48,951 nucleotides of DNA from an uncultured Christensenella sp. (GTDB lineage Bacteria; Bacillota; Clostridia; Christensenellales; UBA1242). The position numbers and the translations under genes are program-made. The DNA lies in NCBI GenBank assembly GCA_948466185.1, contig CAOJZM010000008.1, positions 1-48,951 on the forward strand, given 5' to 3'. The notes below the pieces were generated by a model. It made no database searches. It was not told the origin of the DNA and saw only the letters and a program-made list of their open reading frames with translations. This document shows positions 18,494-25,969 of this stretch, piece by piece; the stretch's first letter is position 1, and each line of letters starts with the position of its first letter.

Positions 18494-19006
18494 AGCCAGT
18501 TTTTTTAGAAGTTTTTCCTCAATCGTCACCTGCTCGCCACCCTCATTTATCTGCTCATAAAAAATCATTATCCAATCCTCCGTTTTTAAAAGAGAAAGAA
18601 GTTTGGTGTCAGTATACCCTTTCCTTGTCAACATGATGGAAAACTGCCTCAATCCCTCATCAAGTTTACGAAAGTATGTACGGTTTGACATTTGATACCT
18701 TTCTGAAATTTCCCGTGCTTTATCTCCATCTATGTATTTTTGAATCAAAATTTGGGCGAGGTCTTGACCGCACATCTCCAAAGTATCCTCAATCAAAACC
18801 TTAGTATTGATAAGTAAAACTTTACGTTCACTTAAATCAATTATATTATTTGCAACCACTGAGGTGCTGTTAGACAAAAAATTTCTACCAGTGACATAAA
18901 AAGAATTTTCAGCAATCTTATCAATCTGATTATCAATCCCCTGTGCAATACGTTCCAAATACCTATATATTGTCAACAATGTTTTGGCCCAAATGTATTT
19001 TTTCAT
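18485..19006 (-). CDS. Sigma-like helix-turn-helix protein (phage ArpU/RinA type?)
   Basis: A 173-residue soluble protein. Residues ~105-140 (LIQKYIDGDKAREISERY, then QMSNRTYFRKLDEGLRQF) match a sigma-70 region 4-type HTH as found in phage late regulators of the ArpU/RinA group, which commonly sit just before terminase genes. The upstream helical part is unassigned. The start is the ATG at 19006 with AGGAGG 5 bases upstream; the preceding GTG is possible. It has its own promoter. Together with the terminase gene it suggests phage ancestry, but an opposite-strand surface-protein gene separates the two. The family call is moderate. Confidence 0.55.
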   Translation of the reverse strand: MKKYIWAKTLLTIYRYLERIAQGIDNQIDKIAENSFYVTGRNFLSNSTSVVANNIIDLSERKVLLINTKVLIEDTLEMCGQDLAQILIQKYIDGDKAREISERYQMSNRTYFRKLDEGLRQFSIMLTRKGYTDTKLLSLLKTEDWIMIFYEQINEGGEQVTIEEKLLKKLASC

Positions 19007-19030
19007 CACTTCCTCCTATATCATGTACAA

Positions 19031-19060
19031 ATTATAAATGGAAAAAATAAGATTAGTCAA
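19031..19060 (-). promoter_or_regulatory. Promoter of the sigma-like gene
   Basis: Minus strand: TTGACT (19055-19060), 18 bases, TATAAT (19031-19036), about 24 bases before the ATG. Confidence 0.7.
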
Positions 19061-19106
19061 TAAATACTGCCAAAAAAAATTATATTTTTAAAATATTTTT
19101 ACAAAA

Positions 19107-19155
19107 ATCGTGAAAGTGACGAAAATATTGCGTCACTTTTTCGTCATTTTACGAT
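19107..19155. repeat. Nested inverted repeats built on GTGACG
   Basis: AAAGTGACG/CGTCACTTT (19113-19121 and 19131-19139) is a perfect 9-bp inverted repeat. It lies inside an outer ATCGT/ACGAT pair (19107-19111, 19151-19155), with a further TCGTCA copy (19141-19146). It has a short T-run on the plus strand but no plus-strand gene just upstream. It could be an operator array, a terminator of unseen RNA, or a structured RNA. The rest of the 19061-19241 gap is AT-rich without other signal. Confidence 0.5.
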
Positions 19156-19241
19156 GTTGCTCGCCCTTCTAGCCTTAAATAATTAAAAAAACGAATTAGA
19201 AACTGCATTAAAAATAAGATAAAATTTCAATAAAAAAATAT

Positions 19242-19270
19242 TTGCAAAAATAAAATATATATGGTATATT
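19242..19270 (+). promoter_or_regulatory. Promoter of tRNA-Leu
   Basis: TTGCAA (19242-19247), 17 bases, TATATT (19265-19270). A leader hairpin AAATGCTT/AAGCATTT (19273-19298) lies between it and the tRNA, probably removed on 5' processing. Confidence 0.7.
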
Positions 19271-19304
19271 AAAAATGCTTGAAAGTTTTTAAGCATTTAT
19301 GCAT

Positions 19305-19390
19305 GCTGGTGTGGCGGAATGGCAGACGCGATGGACTCAAAATCCATTGAGGGCAACTTCATGTGGGTTCGACCCCCACCACCAGCACCA
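19305..19390 (+). tRNA. tRNA-Leu (anticodon CAA)
   Basis: The acceptor stem GCTGGTG pairs with CACCAGC. The anticodon stem ATGGA/TCCAT encloses the loop CTCAAAA, giving anticodon CAA for UUG codons. A long type II variable arm follows (TGAGGGCAACTTCA), then the T-arm GTGGG/CCCAC with loop TTCGACC. Discriminator A and a genomically encoded CCA end at 19390. The long variable arm and anticodon both support Leu. No terminator follows, so it may be co-transcribed with the MATE-like gene. Confidence 0.97.
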
Positions 19391-19422
19391 AAATAATCAC
19401 AAATATACATTATCATTTTATT

Positions 19423-20652
19423 ATGAAACGTTTATTACGAATAGGACTAAGTACTCTTATACAATCTTTCTTCCCAATACTATGCTGGTTTTTATTGGGC
19501 TTAACCATTGATTCAAGTTTAATCAATGTTTTTTCTATTACCTACCCAATGGCGTTTATAGCAAACATTATTAAGGAAATCTTTGGTACAGGTGCAAATA
19601 TAAAAGCCGCAAAAAAAGACAATCCCAACTCTGTTTTAAGCGGAATTACACTTGGTATAATCTTGGGGGCAATCATCTTTATCCTGCTTACAGTTTTTGC
19701 TGAACCATATATCGCATATATGAGCATGGATGTTGACATTTATCTGACTTTTGTACGCTATTCATTTATTGAAATTTATATATCAATGGTGTTTCAATTA
19801 ATCGTTGAAAAATTATACTATGAGGACAAAGACAAAATTGCTACCATTCACTCTATCATATTTAATTTCATCAATATTGTTGTGCTGATATGCACATCAT
19901 TAATTACAAAAAATCAAGTTATCATCATTGCTGTCACGCTTTCTGCTCTTGCCATCTATACCATTGGACTACTGATTTGGCAATACCACAAATTCAAACT
20001 TGACTTCAATATTTGGCTTAACATAAAGTATGAATCAAATGATATAGTCGCAAGTGTGTTAATGCTTGTTTCCTACTTTTTTGGTTTCAGCAATGTCTTT
20101 GCAAATGGCATTGAATATGCAGCTGCCATAAACTTTGTCGCAATCATCACTGACACACAATGGGATGCTTATGATGCAGTCAGCACTGTTGCCAAGCTTG
20201 ACATTATAAAAGAAGATTTTAATTTAAAAAGGCATCTAAAAAATGGTTTAATTTTTGTTGCGATATTGGTTTCCAGCATACTTATTTTGTTCTTCTCATT
20301 ATTCAGCGTTTATGGCGTAAACATGCAAATAGGAATATACTTTATGCTTTTCCAAATTGCAGACTTCATCATTTGTCTGCCAATGTACACAATATCCCCA
20401 TACATCCAATTAAAGCACTCTGCACTCAAAAATACTGCAAATGAAATTATATGTTATGTGATTAGAGCAGTATTAAGTGTAACCCTTCCTACCGTGTTCT
20501 GTATGGATATAGGACAGGTTTCAGTATCTGTGTTATCAATAGTGTTCTATATAATTATTATGAAAAAATATTTCATAGTCAACAAAAACGGTTTTATAGA
20601 AGCAAAATTACGCCCTCAGAAAAAACAAAATGATAATAGCTTAACCCAGTAA
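19423..20652 (+). CDS. MATE/MOP-superfamily-like multidrug or flippase protein
   Basis: A 409-residue protein with about twelve membrane spans. It has the MOP-like pattern of repeated ~30-residue hydrophobic units and an internal two-half layout, with a short charged middle loop and a basic, Q/N-rich tail. The family is assigned on fold-like hydropathy and the N-terminal LLRIGLSTLIQSFFPILCWF segment; substrate unknown (drug/cation antiport or lipid flipping). The start at 19423 begins 32 bases after tRNA-Leu with no ribosome binding site. A -10-like TATCAT lies 6 bases before the ATG, without a recognisable -35. The open frame reaches back into the tRNA, but that is not coding. Confidence 0.6.
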   Translation: MKRLLRIGLSTLIQSFFPILCWFLLGLTIDSSLINVFSITYPMAFIANIIKEIFGTGANIKAAKKDNPNSVLSGITLGIILGAIIFILLTVFAEPYIAYMSMDVDIYLTFVRYSFIEIYISMVFQLIVEKLYYEDKDKIATIHSIIFNFINIVVLICTSLITKNQVIIIAVTLSALAIYTIGLLIWQYHKFKLDFNIWLNIKYESNDIVASVLMLVSYFFGFSNVFANGIEYAAAINFVAIITDTQWDAYDAVSTVAKLDIIKEDFNLKRHLKNGLIFVAILVSSILILFFSLFSVYGVNMQIGIYFMLFQIADFIICLPMYTISPYIQLKHSALKNTANEIICYVIRAVLSVTLPTVFCMDIGQVSVSVLSIVFYIIIMKKYFIVNKNGFIEAKLRPQKKQNDNSLTQ

Positions 20653-20657
20653 TTTAT

Positions 20658-20686
20658 TTGATTTTTTATATATTTTTTGATATTAT
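20658..20686 (+). promoter_or_regulatory. Promoter of the degV-family gene
   Basis: TTGATT (20658-20663), 17 bases, TATTAT (20681-20686), with AGGGG and the ATG 21 bases later. Confidence 0.65.
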
Positions 20687-20707
20687 ATTATTAATAGGGG
20701 CAAAAAA

Positions 20708-21547
20708 ATGAAATATAAATTTGTTGCAGATGCATCTGTAGATGTGCCAAAAGAATTTTTGGAAAGGTATGACATTCATATAATTCCAATTGAAGTTAAC
20801 TTTGGGGAGGAATTCTTCCCAGAAGGAATGCCAACCAGAGATTTCTATAAAAAACTTGCAAACAGTCCCGTAATTCCTAAAACTGCTATGCCAAACGCAT
20901 ATAAATTTGAGCAGTTTTATAAAAATTTTGCAAATCAAGACGATGTTTTTGTTATGACATTGGTGATTTCTATGGAAATGAGCCCTACTAAACTTCAAGC
21001 ACAAATGGCCGCCGACAATCTTGAAATGAAGAATGTGTTTATTGAAGAATGCGCCTGCACCACCGTTGCTCAAGGTGCACTTATATGTGACCTTTGCAGA
21101 TATATTGACAAACATCCAGACATCACCCCTCAAGGCCTTATTGAAGAGTTTTATAGACTACGTTCAAAAGTAAGGCTTTTTGCGGTTGTTGATGACCTAA
21201 AATATTTGAAGCATAGCGGCAGACTTTCCTCCACTGGTGCAGTGGTTGGTTCCATGCTCAAAGTCAAACCAATTGTAAGTATTGTTGATGGCAAGGTGGT
21301 CAATGTGGCAAAAATAATGGGCGTGCCAAAAGCAGAACAATTTTTAAAAGATAAGTTATTAAATAGGGACAGAAATTTGCCAATTTATACTGCTCACTCT
21401 GATTATGAAGAAGCTATGAAACGTCTTATTGAAAAAAGCAAGGACGTTATTGATGGCGATGAAGTAATTTTTAATGAAATTGGCTATGTTGTAGGCTCAC
21501 ATGTTGGTCCTAAATGCTATGGATTTGTATATTATGAAAAAAATTAA
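20708..21547 (+). CDS. DegV family fatty-acid-binding protein
   Basis: A 279-residue protein, normal family length. It opens with YKFVADASVDVPKEFLERYD, the DegV start, followed by FGEEFFPEGMPTRDFYKKL. The TAMPNAYKFEQFY motif corresponds to the TSQPS-type ligand-binding segment. The C-terminal domain begins at LFAVVDDLKYLKHSGRLSS and continues with ATGAVVG-like and LKVKPI blocks. DegV/FakB proteins bind fatty acids and can present them to FakA kinase for phospholipid synthesis; no fakA is nearby. The segment usually reading DSxxxSxGxG is VFIEECACTTVAQG here, a divergence. AGGGG precedes the ATG, and its own promoter and terminator make it a single-gene unit. Confidence 0.92.
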   Translation: MKYKFVADASVDVPKEFLERYDIHIIPIEVNFGEEFFPEGMPTRDFYKKLANSPVIPKTAMPNAYKFEQFYKNFANQDDVFVMTLVISMEMSPTKLQAQMAADNLEMKNVFIEECACTTVAQGALICDLCRYIDKHPDITPQGLIEEFYRLRSKVRLFAVVDDLKYLKHSGRLSSTGAVVGSMLKVKPIVSIVDGKVVNVAKIMGVPKAEQFLKDKLLNRDRNLPIYTAHSDYEEAMKRLIEKSKDVIDGDEVIFNEIGYVVGSHVGPKCYGFVYYEKN

Positions 21548-21570
21548 GATGACCAGTGTCATCTTTTTTT
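21548..21570 (+). terminator. Terminator of the degV-family gene
   Basis: GATGAC/GTCATC (21548-21563, loop CAGT) directly after the stop, followed by seven Ts. Confidence 0.92.
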
Positions 21571-21580
21571 GTTACCCCTA

Positions 21581-21609
21581 TTGACAACGAAACTAATCAG
21601 TGTTAATAT
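21581..21609 (+). promoter_or_regulatory. Promoter of the unknown 260-residue protein gene
   Basis: TTGACA (21581-21586), 17 bases, TAATAT (21604-21609). The same hexamers as the rRNA promoter. Confidence 0.8.
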
Positions 21610-21631
21610 TTTGAAAAGGAGTAAAGATTTT

Positions 21632-22414
21632 TTGAAAGAAGATATATACTTAGAAATCAATAATAAATTTAATTTCGCCCACAGAATAATAAGTGATTAT
21701 TTAAAAGAACTTTGTAAAAACATTGTTGAAGGTAAAGCTGAAAAACAATCTGCACATGTTCTTGAACTATTGAGTCAAAAATTAATAACCTTGAATGAGA
21801 CACGTAACAATTTCAAAAATGCTTTTGAAAACAAAGCAATGGAATATATAAACAGCAAATTTCTTCCCGAAGGTATTTTATTGGGCTTTATTTCAGCCAG
21901 CAAATCAAATTATTGGATGTACCATAGTAAAGCGATATATATTAACCCAAACCCTAGCACAGATAAAGAGCTTATCATCCTAATCCCCGCTTTTTATCAT
22001 GCAAATAAAGAAACTCAGAAGCGCTTAAAACTTTCCGAAAAGCTTTCTCTTAGGCAGATTGGCTCAAAATTAAATAATACAACATTTTCTATTCAGGAGT
22101 TATATAAAATAATGGATGAAAATGACCATTTATTTTTCCTCAATAGAAACCTTGCAGCAAGTGCAGTTGATACAAGTTATTGCTGGCTGGACCTTAATTT
22201 TGACTACAACAGCGGAAAAATTTTGGTCAACCCTTCTCGCAACACAAAGTATAAAGAAAAACTTAATCTGTCGGTAAATGATTGCTTTGATAAATATTTT
22301 AAAGAAAAAGAAGTTCTTACACGAGATTATGATGAATTAGCAAACTATTTTATTGACCTCGCTGGAGATATAGCGAAAGAAGACATAAACTCAATATTAA
22401 AAAAAGTGGCTTAG
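21632..22414 (+). CDS. Soluble protein of unknown function
   Basis: A 260-residue soluble protein with no recognised family. Residues 1-75 are helical and charged, and residues ~80-215 look alpha/beta (LPEGILLGFISASKSNYW, KELIILIPAFYH). The C-terminus is helical. The start is a TTG at 21632: AAAGGAG lies 10 bases upstream, and an in-frame TTG at 21569 would precede the promoter and fall in the previous gene's terminator. It has its own promoter and ends inside the stem of a terminator shared with minE-like. Function cannot be inferred from context. Confidence 0.7.
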   Translation: MKEDIYLEINNKFNFAHRIISDYLKELCKNIVEGKAEKQSAHVLELLSQKLITLNETRNNFKNAFENKAMEYINSKFLPEGILLGFISASKSNYWMYHSKAIYINPNPSTDKELIILIPAFYHANKETQKRLKLSEKLSLRQIGSKLNNTTFSIQELYKIMDENDHLFFLNRNLAASAVDTSYCWLDLNFDYNSGKILVNPSRNTKYKEKLNLSVNDCFDKYFKEKEVLTRDYDELANYFIDLAGDIAKEDINSILKKVA

Positions 22415-22427
22415 CCACTTTTTTATT
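22402..22427. terminator. Bidirectional terminator
   Basis: AAGTGGC/GCCACTT (22404-22420) flanked by A- and T-runs. It ends the unknown plus-strand gene (its stop is in the loop) and the converging minD/minE-like unit. Confidence 0.9.
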
Positions 22428-22662
22428 ACAATTTGGGCAGATATCCAAAAGGCCGAACCCGCTTTGCTTCGATTTCAACTTGAAATAAAAGTTTTTCGCC
22501 ACTTTTTTTACATCGAACATCGATTGATTCGGTGAGTTCAATATAATTTGAAATAATTGGCGACAGTTCCCCTTTCAAAATCTGACATATATTTTGTGGA
22601 TCATTATATTTATCACGTTCTAAAACCGAATTTAACCTTTGCTCCATAACCTGATATTTCAT
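22426..22662 (-). CDS. minE: MinE-like cell division topology factor
   Basis: A 78-residue protein encoded 3 bases after minD. The order RDKYNDPQNICQILKGELSP, then IISNYIELTESIDVRC and KLLFQVEIEAKRV, parallels MinE: a helix that touches MinD, then the topological domain (VISKYVxIDxxxxxVxLxxxxxxxxLEVxI in the family). Length and context fit MinE; it diverges and carries a C-terminal RPFGYLPKL extension. In MinCDE systems MinE stimulates MinD ATPase to drive pole-to-pole oscillation. No minC is in the window. The ATG at 22662 has GAAGG upstream; the GTG at 22665 is possible. Confidence 0.7.
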   Translation of the reverse strand: MKYQVMEQRLNSVLERDKYNDPQNICQILKGELSPIISNYIELTESIDVRCKKSGEKLLFQVEIEAKRVRPFGYLPKL

Positions 22663-22665
22663 CAC

Positions 22666-23457
22666 TTACACCTTCTTTTTAATATTTCTTTTAATATATC
22701 CAAATAAACCTCTATACTTATATGTGCAATCAAATATTTTTTTCGAACCATTATGAATATTCTCAGAAAGCAAGGTAAAAGCTCTTGCACTTTCTGCTGA
22801 TTTCATATAGCCTCCAAGTGAGCAAGAACTTGAAATTGCATCATCTTCGGGTATAACTCCCAAAAGCGGAACATTAAGAGAGCGCACTATACTTTCAATA
22901 TTCATAAGTTCTCCACTCAAAAGCAGGTCCCCTCTCATACGATTGATAACAAGTCCTTTGCTTTGTATATCATACTCGCTTAAAAGACCCAGCACCTTGT
23001 CAGCATCACGAAGGCTAGACAGATGAGGTGTGACAACAACAATTGCCTCGTTTGCAGAAAAAACCGCTCGGTGAAAACCAGCTTCTACACCTGCCGGACA
23101 ATCAATAAGGATATAATCAAAGCTTTTATCCAGCACGTCTACCACATTTTTGATATGTTCTCCAAGTATTTTGGTGCGATTGTAAGCATGGGAAGAAGGA
23201 AGAACATAAAGTGAGGAAATGTTTTTATCCTGAACTAAAGCCTGCCTTGCACGACATTTACCCATAATAATATCAGTTATATCAAATATAACCTGATTTT
23301 CCACTCCCATAACAACATCCAAATTGTTAAGTCCAATATCTACGTCAATAAGCACCACCCTAAAGCCAAGTTTTGCCAGATTTGCACCAAGGTTTGCACA
23401 GACAGTAGTTTTACCAACTCCGCCCTTACCACTTGTTAAAACAATTTTTCTTGCCAT
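22666..23457 (-). CDS. minD: Septum site-determining ATPase MinD
   Basis: A 263-residue deviant-Walker ATPase. KGGVGKTT spans residues 11-18, with DVDIGLNNLDVVMG (the MinD DxDxGLxxLD block), DYILIDCPAGVEAGF as Walker B region, and RMRGDLL. The C-terminal YRGLFGYIKRNIKKK is the amphipathic membrane-targeting helix. MinD binds the inner membrane with ATP and positions the division-septum inhibitor. The start at 23457 has GGAG 7 bases upstream; the longer frame to 23490 lacks one. It is the first gene of a minD-minE-like pair. Confidence 0.96.
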   Translation of the reverse strand: MARKIVLTSGKGGVGKTTVCANLGANLAKLGFRVVLIDVDIGLNNLDVVMGVENQVIFDITDIIMGKCRARQALVQDKNISSLYVLPSSHAYNRTKILGEHIKNVVDVLDKSFDYILIDCPAGVEAGFHRAVFSANEAIVVVTPHLSSLRDADKVLGLLSEYDIQSKGLVINRMRGDLLLSGELMNIESIVRSLNVPLLGVIPEDDAISSSCSLGGYMKSAESARAFTLLSENIHNGSKKIFDCTYKYRGLFGYIKRNIKKKV

Positions 23458-23476
23458 AACTAAAACTCCTGCTTTT

Positions 23477-23506
23477 AGTCTACCCCACAAGCCTATTCAA
23501 AGTAAA
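23477..23506 (-). promoter_or_regulatory. Putative promoter of minD
   Basis: Minus strand: TTTACT (23501-23506), 18 bases, TAGACT (23477-23482), about 20 bases before the ATG. Confidence 0.5.
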
Positions 23507-23547
23507 TGCGATTATTTAAGAATAAGCGACGGTTTTGTCAAAAAATA

Positions 23548-23570
23548 AAAGAAGGATGCACTCCTTCTTT
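23548..23570 (-). terminator. Terminator of the ferredoxin-to-mreB-like operon
   Basis: AAAGAAGGA/TCCTTCTTT (23548-23570, five-base loop) lies 25 bases after the mreB-like stop. Its T-run on the minus strand is short and interrupted, being mostly the stem's own Ts. Confidence 0.7.
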
Positions 23571-23595
23571 ATATTATTTATACTAAATTTATGAC

Positions 23596-24597
23596 TTAAA
23601 AATTTTCAACTATTTTGGCAAGTAAAGTTTGGTCATTTAAGAGTTTACCAGCCCCCAATATTGCAACATTATCAGCATCATCCACGATATAATAAGGAAA
23701 GCGGAAATGTTTTTTAAGGTAATCGTTCAGTCCTGCAATTTGACTTACTCCCCCTGCAAACATAACGCCAGAGTTGATAATTTCAGTTGATATTTCGGGT
23801 GCAAGTGAGGTGATAGTCACTTCAACAGCCCGCAAAATTTCAGCAAAGTATGGTTCTAAAACTGGATACATGTCGTCAGATGTGATTATATATGCTCTTG
23901 GAATTTTGGTTTCTATATCCACGCCAGCAATTTCCATATTGAGAGAATCATTTGTAAAAAGACTTCCAACTTCATTCTTTAAGGTCTCAGCTGTGCCAAG
24001 TCCAATAACAATCCCATGGTTGTATGCAATTGTGTGTGCGATGGCACTATCCATTGCTCTTCCACCAACTCCAAGTGTTGCACCTTTTACAATTGAATTC
24101 ATGTTGATAACAGCGATATCCGTGTTTGCCCCACCGATATTGACAGCCATAGTTGTCTTTGTGGAACTGATATTTTTCCCTGCACCAATACATGTACAGA
24201 TTATAGAAGGAACCAAACATACATCCTTGCAGCCAACACTGTGGAGAAGGTTTAGATATTTCCTTTTTTCTTCCTCACTCAAGCCACAACTTATGATAAC
24301 CATGACATTATCACGCTTCTTTTTAAAATCCACTTTAGCAAAAAGGTATTCAAGGAGTTTCTGACAATATTCAAAATTCTCAATAAGTCCGTTGGTTACT
24401 GGGCTAAATACCTCAACAGCGTCAACGGTCTTACCCATCAGTTTTTTAGCTTCTAAGCCTAATCCTAAAACCTTATAACCCTCTGGTGTAGGCTCTGCAG
24501 CAACTAACGTTGGCTCACACAAACTCAGACCACAATCCTTCACATAAATCTTTGTATATGCACCGCCAATTTCAATGGCATACCTATAATTTACCAT
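23596..24597 (-). CDS. MreB-like actin-fold protein with altered active site
   Basis: A 333-residue protein, MreB length. Family segments in order: IEIGGAYTKIYVKD (8-21; MreB has DLGTANTLVY), LGLEAKKLMGKT and GLIENFEYCQKLLEYL, then AVNIGGANTDIAVI (151-164; MreB has DIGGGTTEV), GGRAMDSAI, GTAETLKNEVGS, and the adenosine motif MFAGGVSQIAGL. The phosphate-1 Asp is Glu9, the phosphate-2 Asp is Asn153, and the segment usually reading EEPMAAAIGAG is VPSIICTCIGAG, so the catalytic Glu is gone. It may bind nucleotide weakly or act as a non-hydrolysing filament subunit or adaptor. It is the last gene of an operon, with AGGAGG before the ATG and 9 bases after the protease stop. Confidence 0.8.
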   Translation of the reverse strand: MVNYRYAIEIGGAYTKIYVKDCGLSLCEPTLVAAEPTPEGYKVLGLGLEAKKLMGKTVDAVEVFSPVTNGLIENFEYCQKLLEYLFAKVDFKKKRDNVMVIISCGLSEEEKRKYLNLLHSVGCKDVCLVPSIICTCIGAGKNISSTKTTMAVNIGGANTDIAVINMNSIVKGATLGVGGRAMDSAIAHTIAYNHGIVIGLGTAETLKNEVGSLFTNDSLNMEIAGVDIETKIPRAYIITSDDMYPVLEPYFAEILRAVEVTITSLAPEISTEIINSGVMFAGGVSQIAGLNDYLKKHFRFPYYIVDDADNVAILGAGKLLNDQTLLAKIVENF

Positions 24598-24606
24598 TTT
24601 TTCCTC

Positions 24607-25959
24607 CTAAAACTCTATCGTAAAGCTTCTTGATTGCCCATTTGAAAACGTCCCGTAAATATTAATTCTTTCACCACTATTGCAGTTTAATAAAAAGTAG
24701 ATAAGGTCGTTTCTTGTATTAATATCCACGGATTTAAGGTCATTCTTATCAGCTTTTGTAATTATAAAATCCTTTTGAAGTTGAGCAAATCTTCCGACAT
24801 TATTTAAAATATATACTCCAGTTCCATCAAACGCAAAAGCCGAAGCATACTGGGATTTAGGATAAAATACTCCATCCATATAATATTGAAGGCTTCCATT
24901 AACCCCCATTACCTGCTCACCAAAGTTTGTAGCCTCAACACTGTCAATAACTGTCAATCCTAAATTATCAAAAGTATAAACTCCTAAATCTATACCCCCC
25001 TCATTTTTAAGGATCAACTTGTTTAAAACAAGAGTTGCTGGATAAATTGAAACCATAAAATTCATGGACGCAGTTCCAGAAGATGTGTAATCCTTTCCAA
25101 GAGTTGCAAGCCCAATAAGATTGCCATATTTATCGAAAACTCCCCCACCAGAATTACCATTTGTAATATCACAATTCATCATGACAACGTTTTCATAGAT
25201 GTTATCAAGCACCTGATGTGTTTGATAATTATAGGTAGGAATGGCTTCTTTATCGGTTGTATATTTAAAAACGCCGTTAGAAGTATAAGTATAAAGTTCG
25301 GTGGCAGTTCCTTCCACCATTTGCAAGTTGTTGTTGGAAATATTACCAAGAGTCAAAGTGTTTTTATATTGAATATCAAGTGGCGTCCCAATAACAAAAA
25401 TTTCATCATAATTGATTTTATCCGCACTATCACAGGCAACCACCCTATCCTGCATCTCAATCCAGCCGATCTCTAAACTCTCATCACAGTACAAGATTGC
25501 CATATCTAAATCTTTATCCGCCCAGAGCAGATTGGCTTTGTAGCGGTCTGAAGACCTATTAAGTTCTATTTTTATCTCTGTGGTATAATTCTTATAAATA
25601 GGGTCAGATGCCCAACTGATCACATGATAATTTGTGACAATATAACTACCCTTTGATGCAACGTAGTCCTCATTCACGCCGTATCCTTTTGAAGCAATAC
25701 AAACACCACTGCCTAAAGCCTGATAAGCGTGGCTATTTGTTGGCGAGGTTGTTTTTACAATAACTGACACACAGGAATCGGTATATAATCTTGCTATATC
25801 AATGCGGCTCATATCCTCAGTTACGCGATCATTAAGGCAAAAACTTTCTGAATAAGTTTTGGGAAAGATATTGTTCCAATTCAAAACGAAGTATACACCA
25901 AAAGATGCACACAACACAATTGCCAAACTGATAATAACTGCCGTTAAGCTTTTCTTCAT
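24607..25959 (-). CDS. Membrane-anchored trypsin-like serine protease (HtrA-like)
   Basis: A 450-residue protein with a short cytoplasmic start and one N-terminal span (residues 5-27), leaving the protease outside. The triad is visible: H112 (IVTNYHVISW), D152 (DKDLDMAILY) and S270 (TNGNSGGGVFD). About 120 residues follow, with no clear PDZ motif, so it resembles HtrA/DegP only in the protease core. A ~40-residue insert lies between D and S. HtrA-type proteases degrade or process envelope proteins under stress. The start at 25959 has GAGGGAAG upstream; the frame extends further but overlaps the Ppx-like gene. It lies between the Ppx-like and mreB-like genes with gaps of about 10 bases. Confidence 0.88.
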   Translation of the reverse strand: MKKSLTAVIISLAIVLCASFGVYFVLNWNNIFPKTYSESFCLNDRVTEDMSRIDIARLYTDSCVSVIVKTTSPTNSHAYQALGSGVCIASKGYGVNEDYVASKGSYIVTNYHVISWASDPIYKNYTTEIKIELNRSSDRYKANLLWADKDLDMAILYCDESLEIGWIEMQDRVVACDSADKINYDEIFVIGTPLDIQYKNTLTLGNISNNNLQMVEGTATELYTYTSNGVFKYTTDKEAIPTYNYQTHQVLDNIYENVVMMNCDITNGNSGGGVFDKYGNLIGLATLGKDYTSSGTASMNFMVSIYPATLVLNKLILKNEGGIDLGVYTFDNLGLTVIDSVEATNFGEQVMGVNGSLQYYMDGVFYPKSQYASAFAFDGTGVYILNNVGRFAQLQKDFIITKADKNDLKSVDINTRNDLIYFLLNCNSGERINIYGTFSNGQSRSFTIEF

Positions 25960-25969
25960 TCTTCCCTCG

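Noticed and set aside
19305..19390. tRNA-Leu as an attachment site of a prophage carrying the terminase
   Set aside because: The terminase lies on the 5' side of the tRNA, no second copy of the tRNA 3' end is visible, and there is no integrase.
21569..21631. TTG start at 21569 for the unknown 260-residue protein
   Set aside because: It lies in the previous gene's terminator and upstream of a strong promoter; the TTG at 21632 has AAAGGAG.
23774..24364. 196-residue plus-strand frame opposite the MreB-like gene
   Set aside because: It lies fully within a well supported minus-strand gene and has no binding site or promoter.
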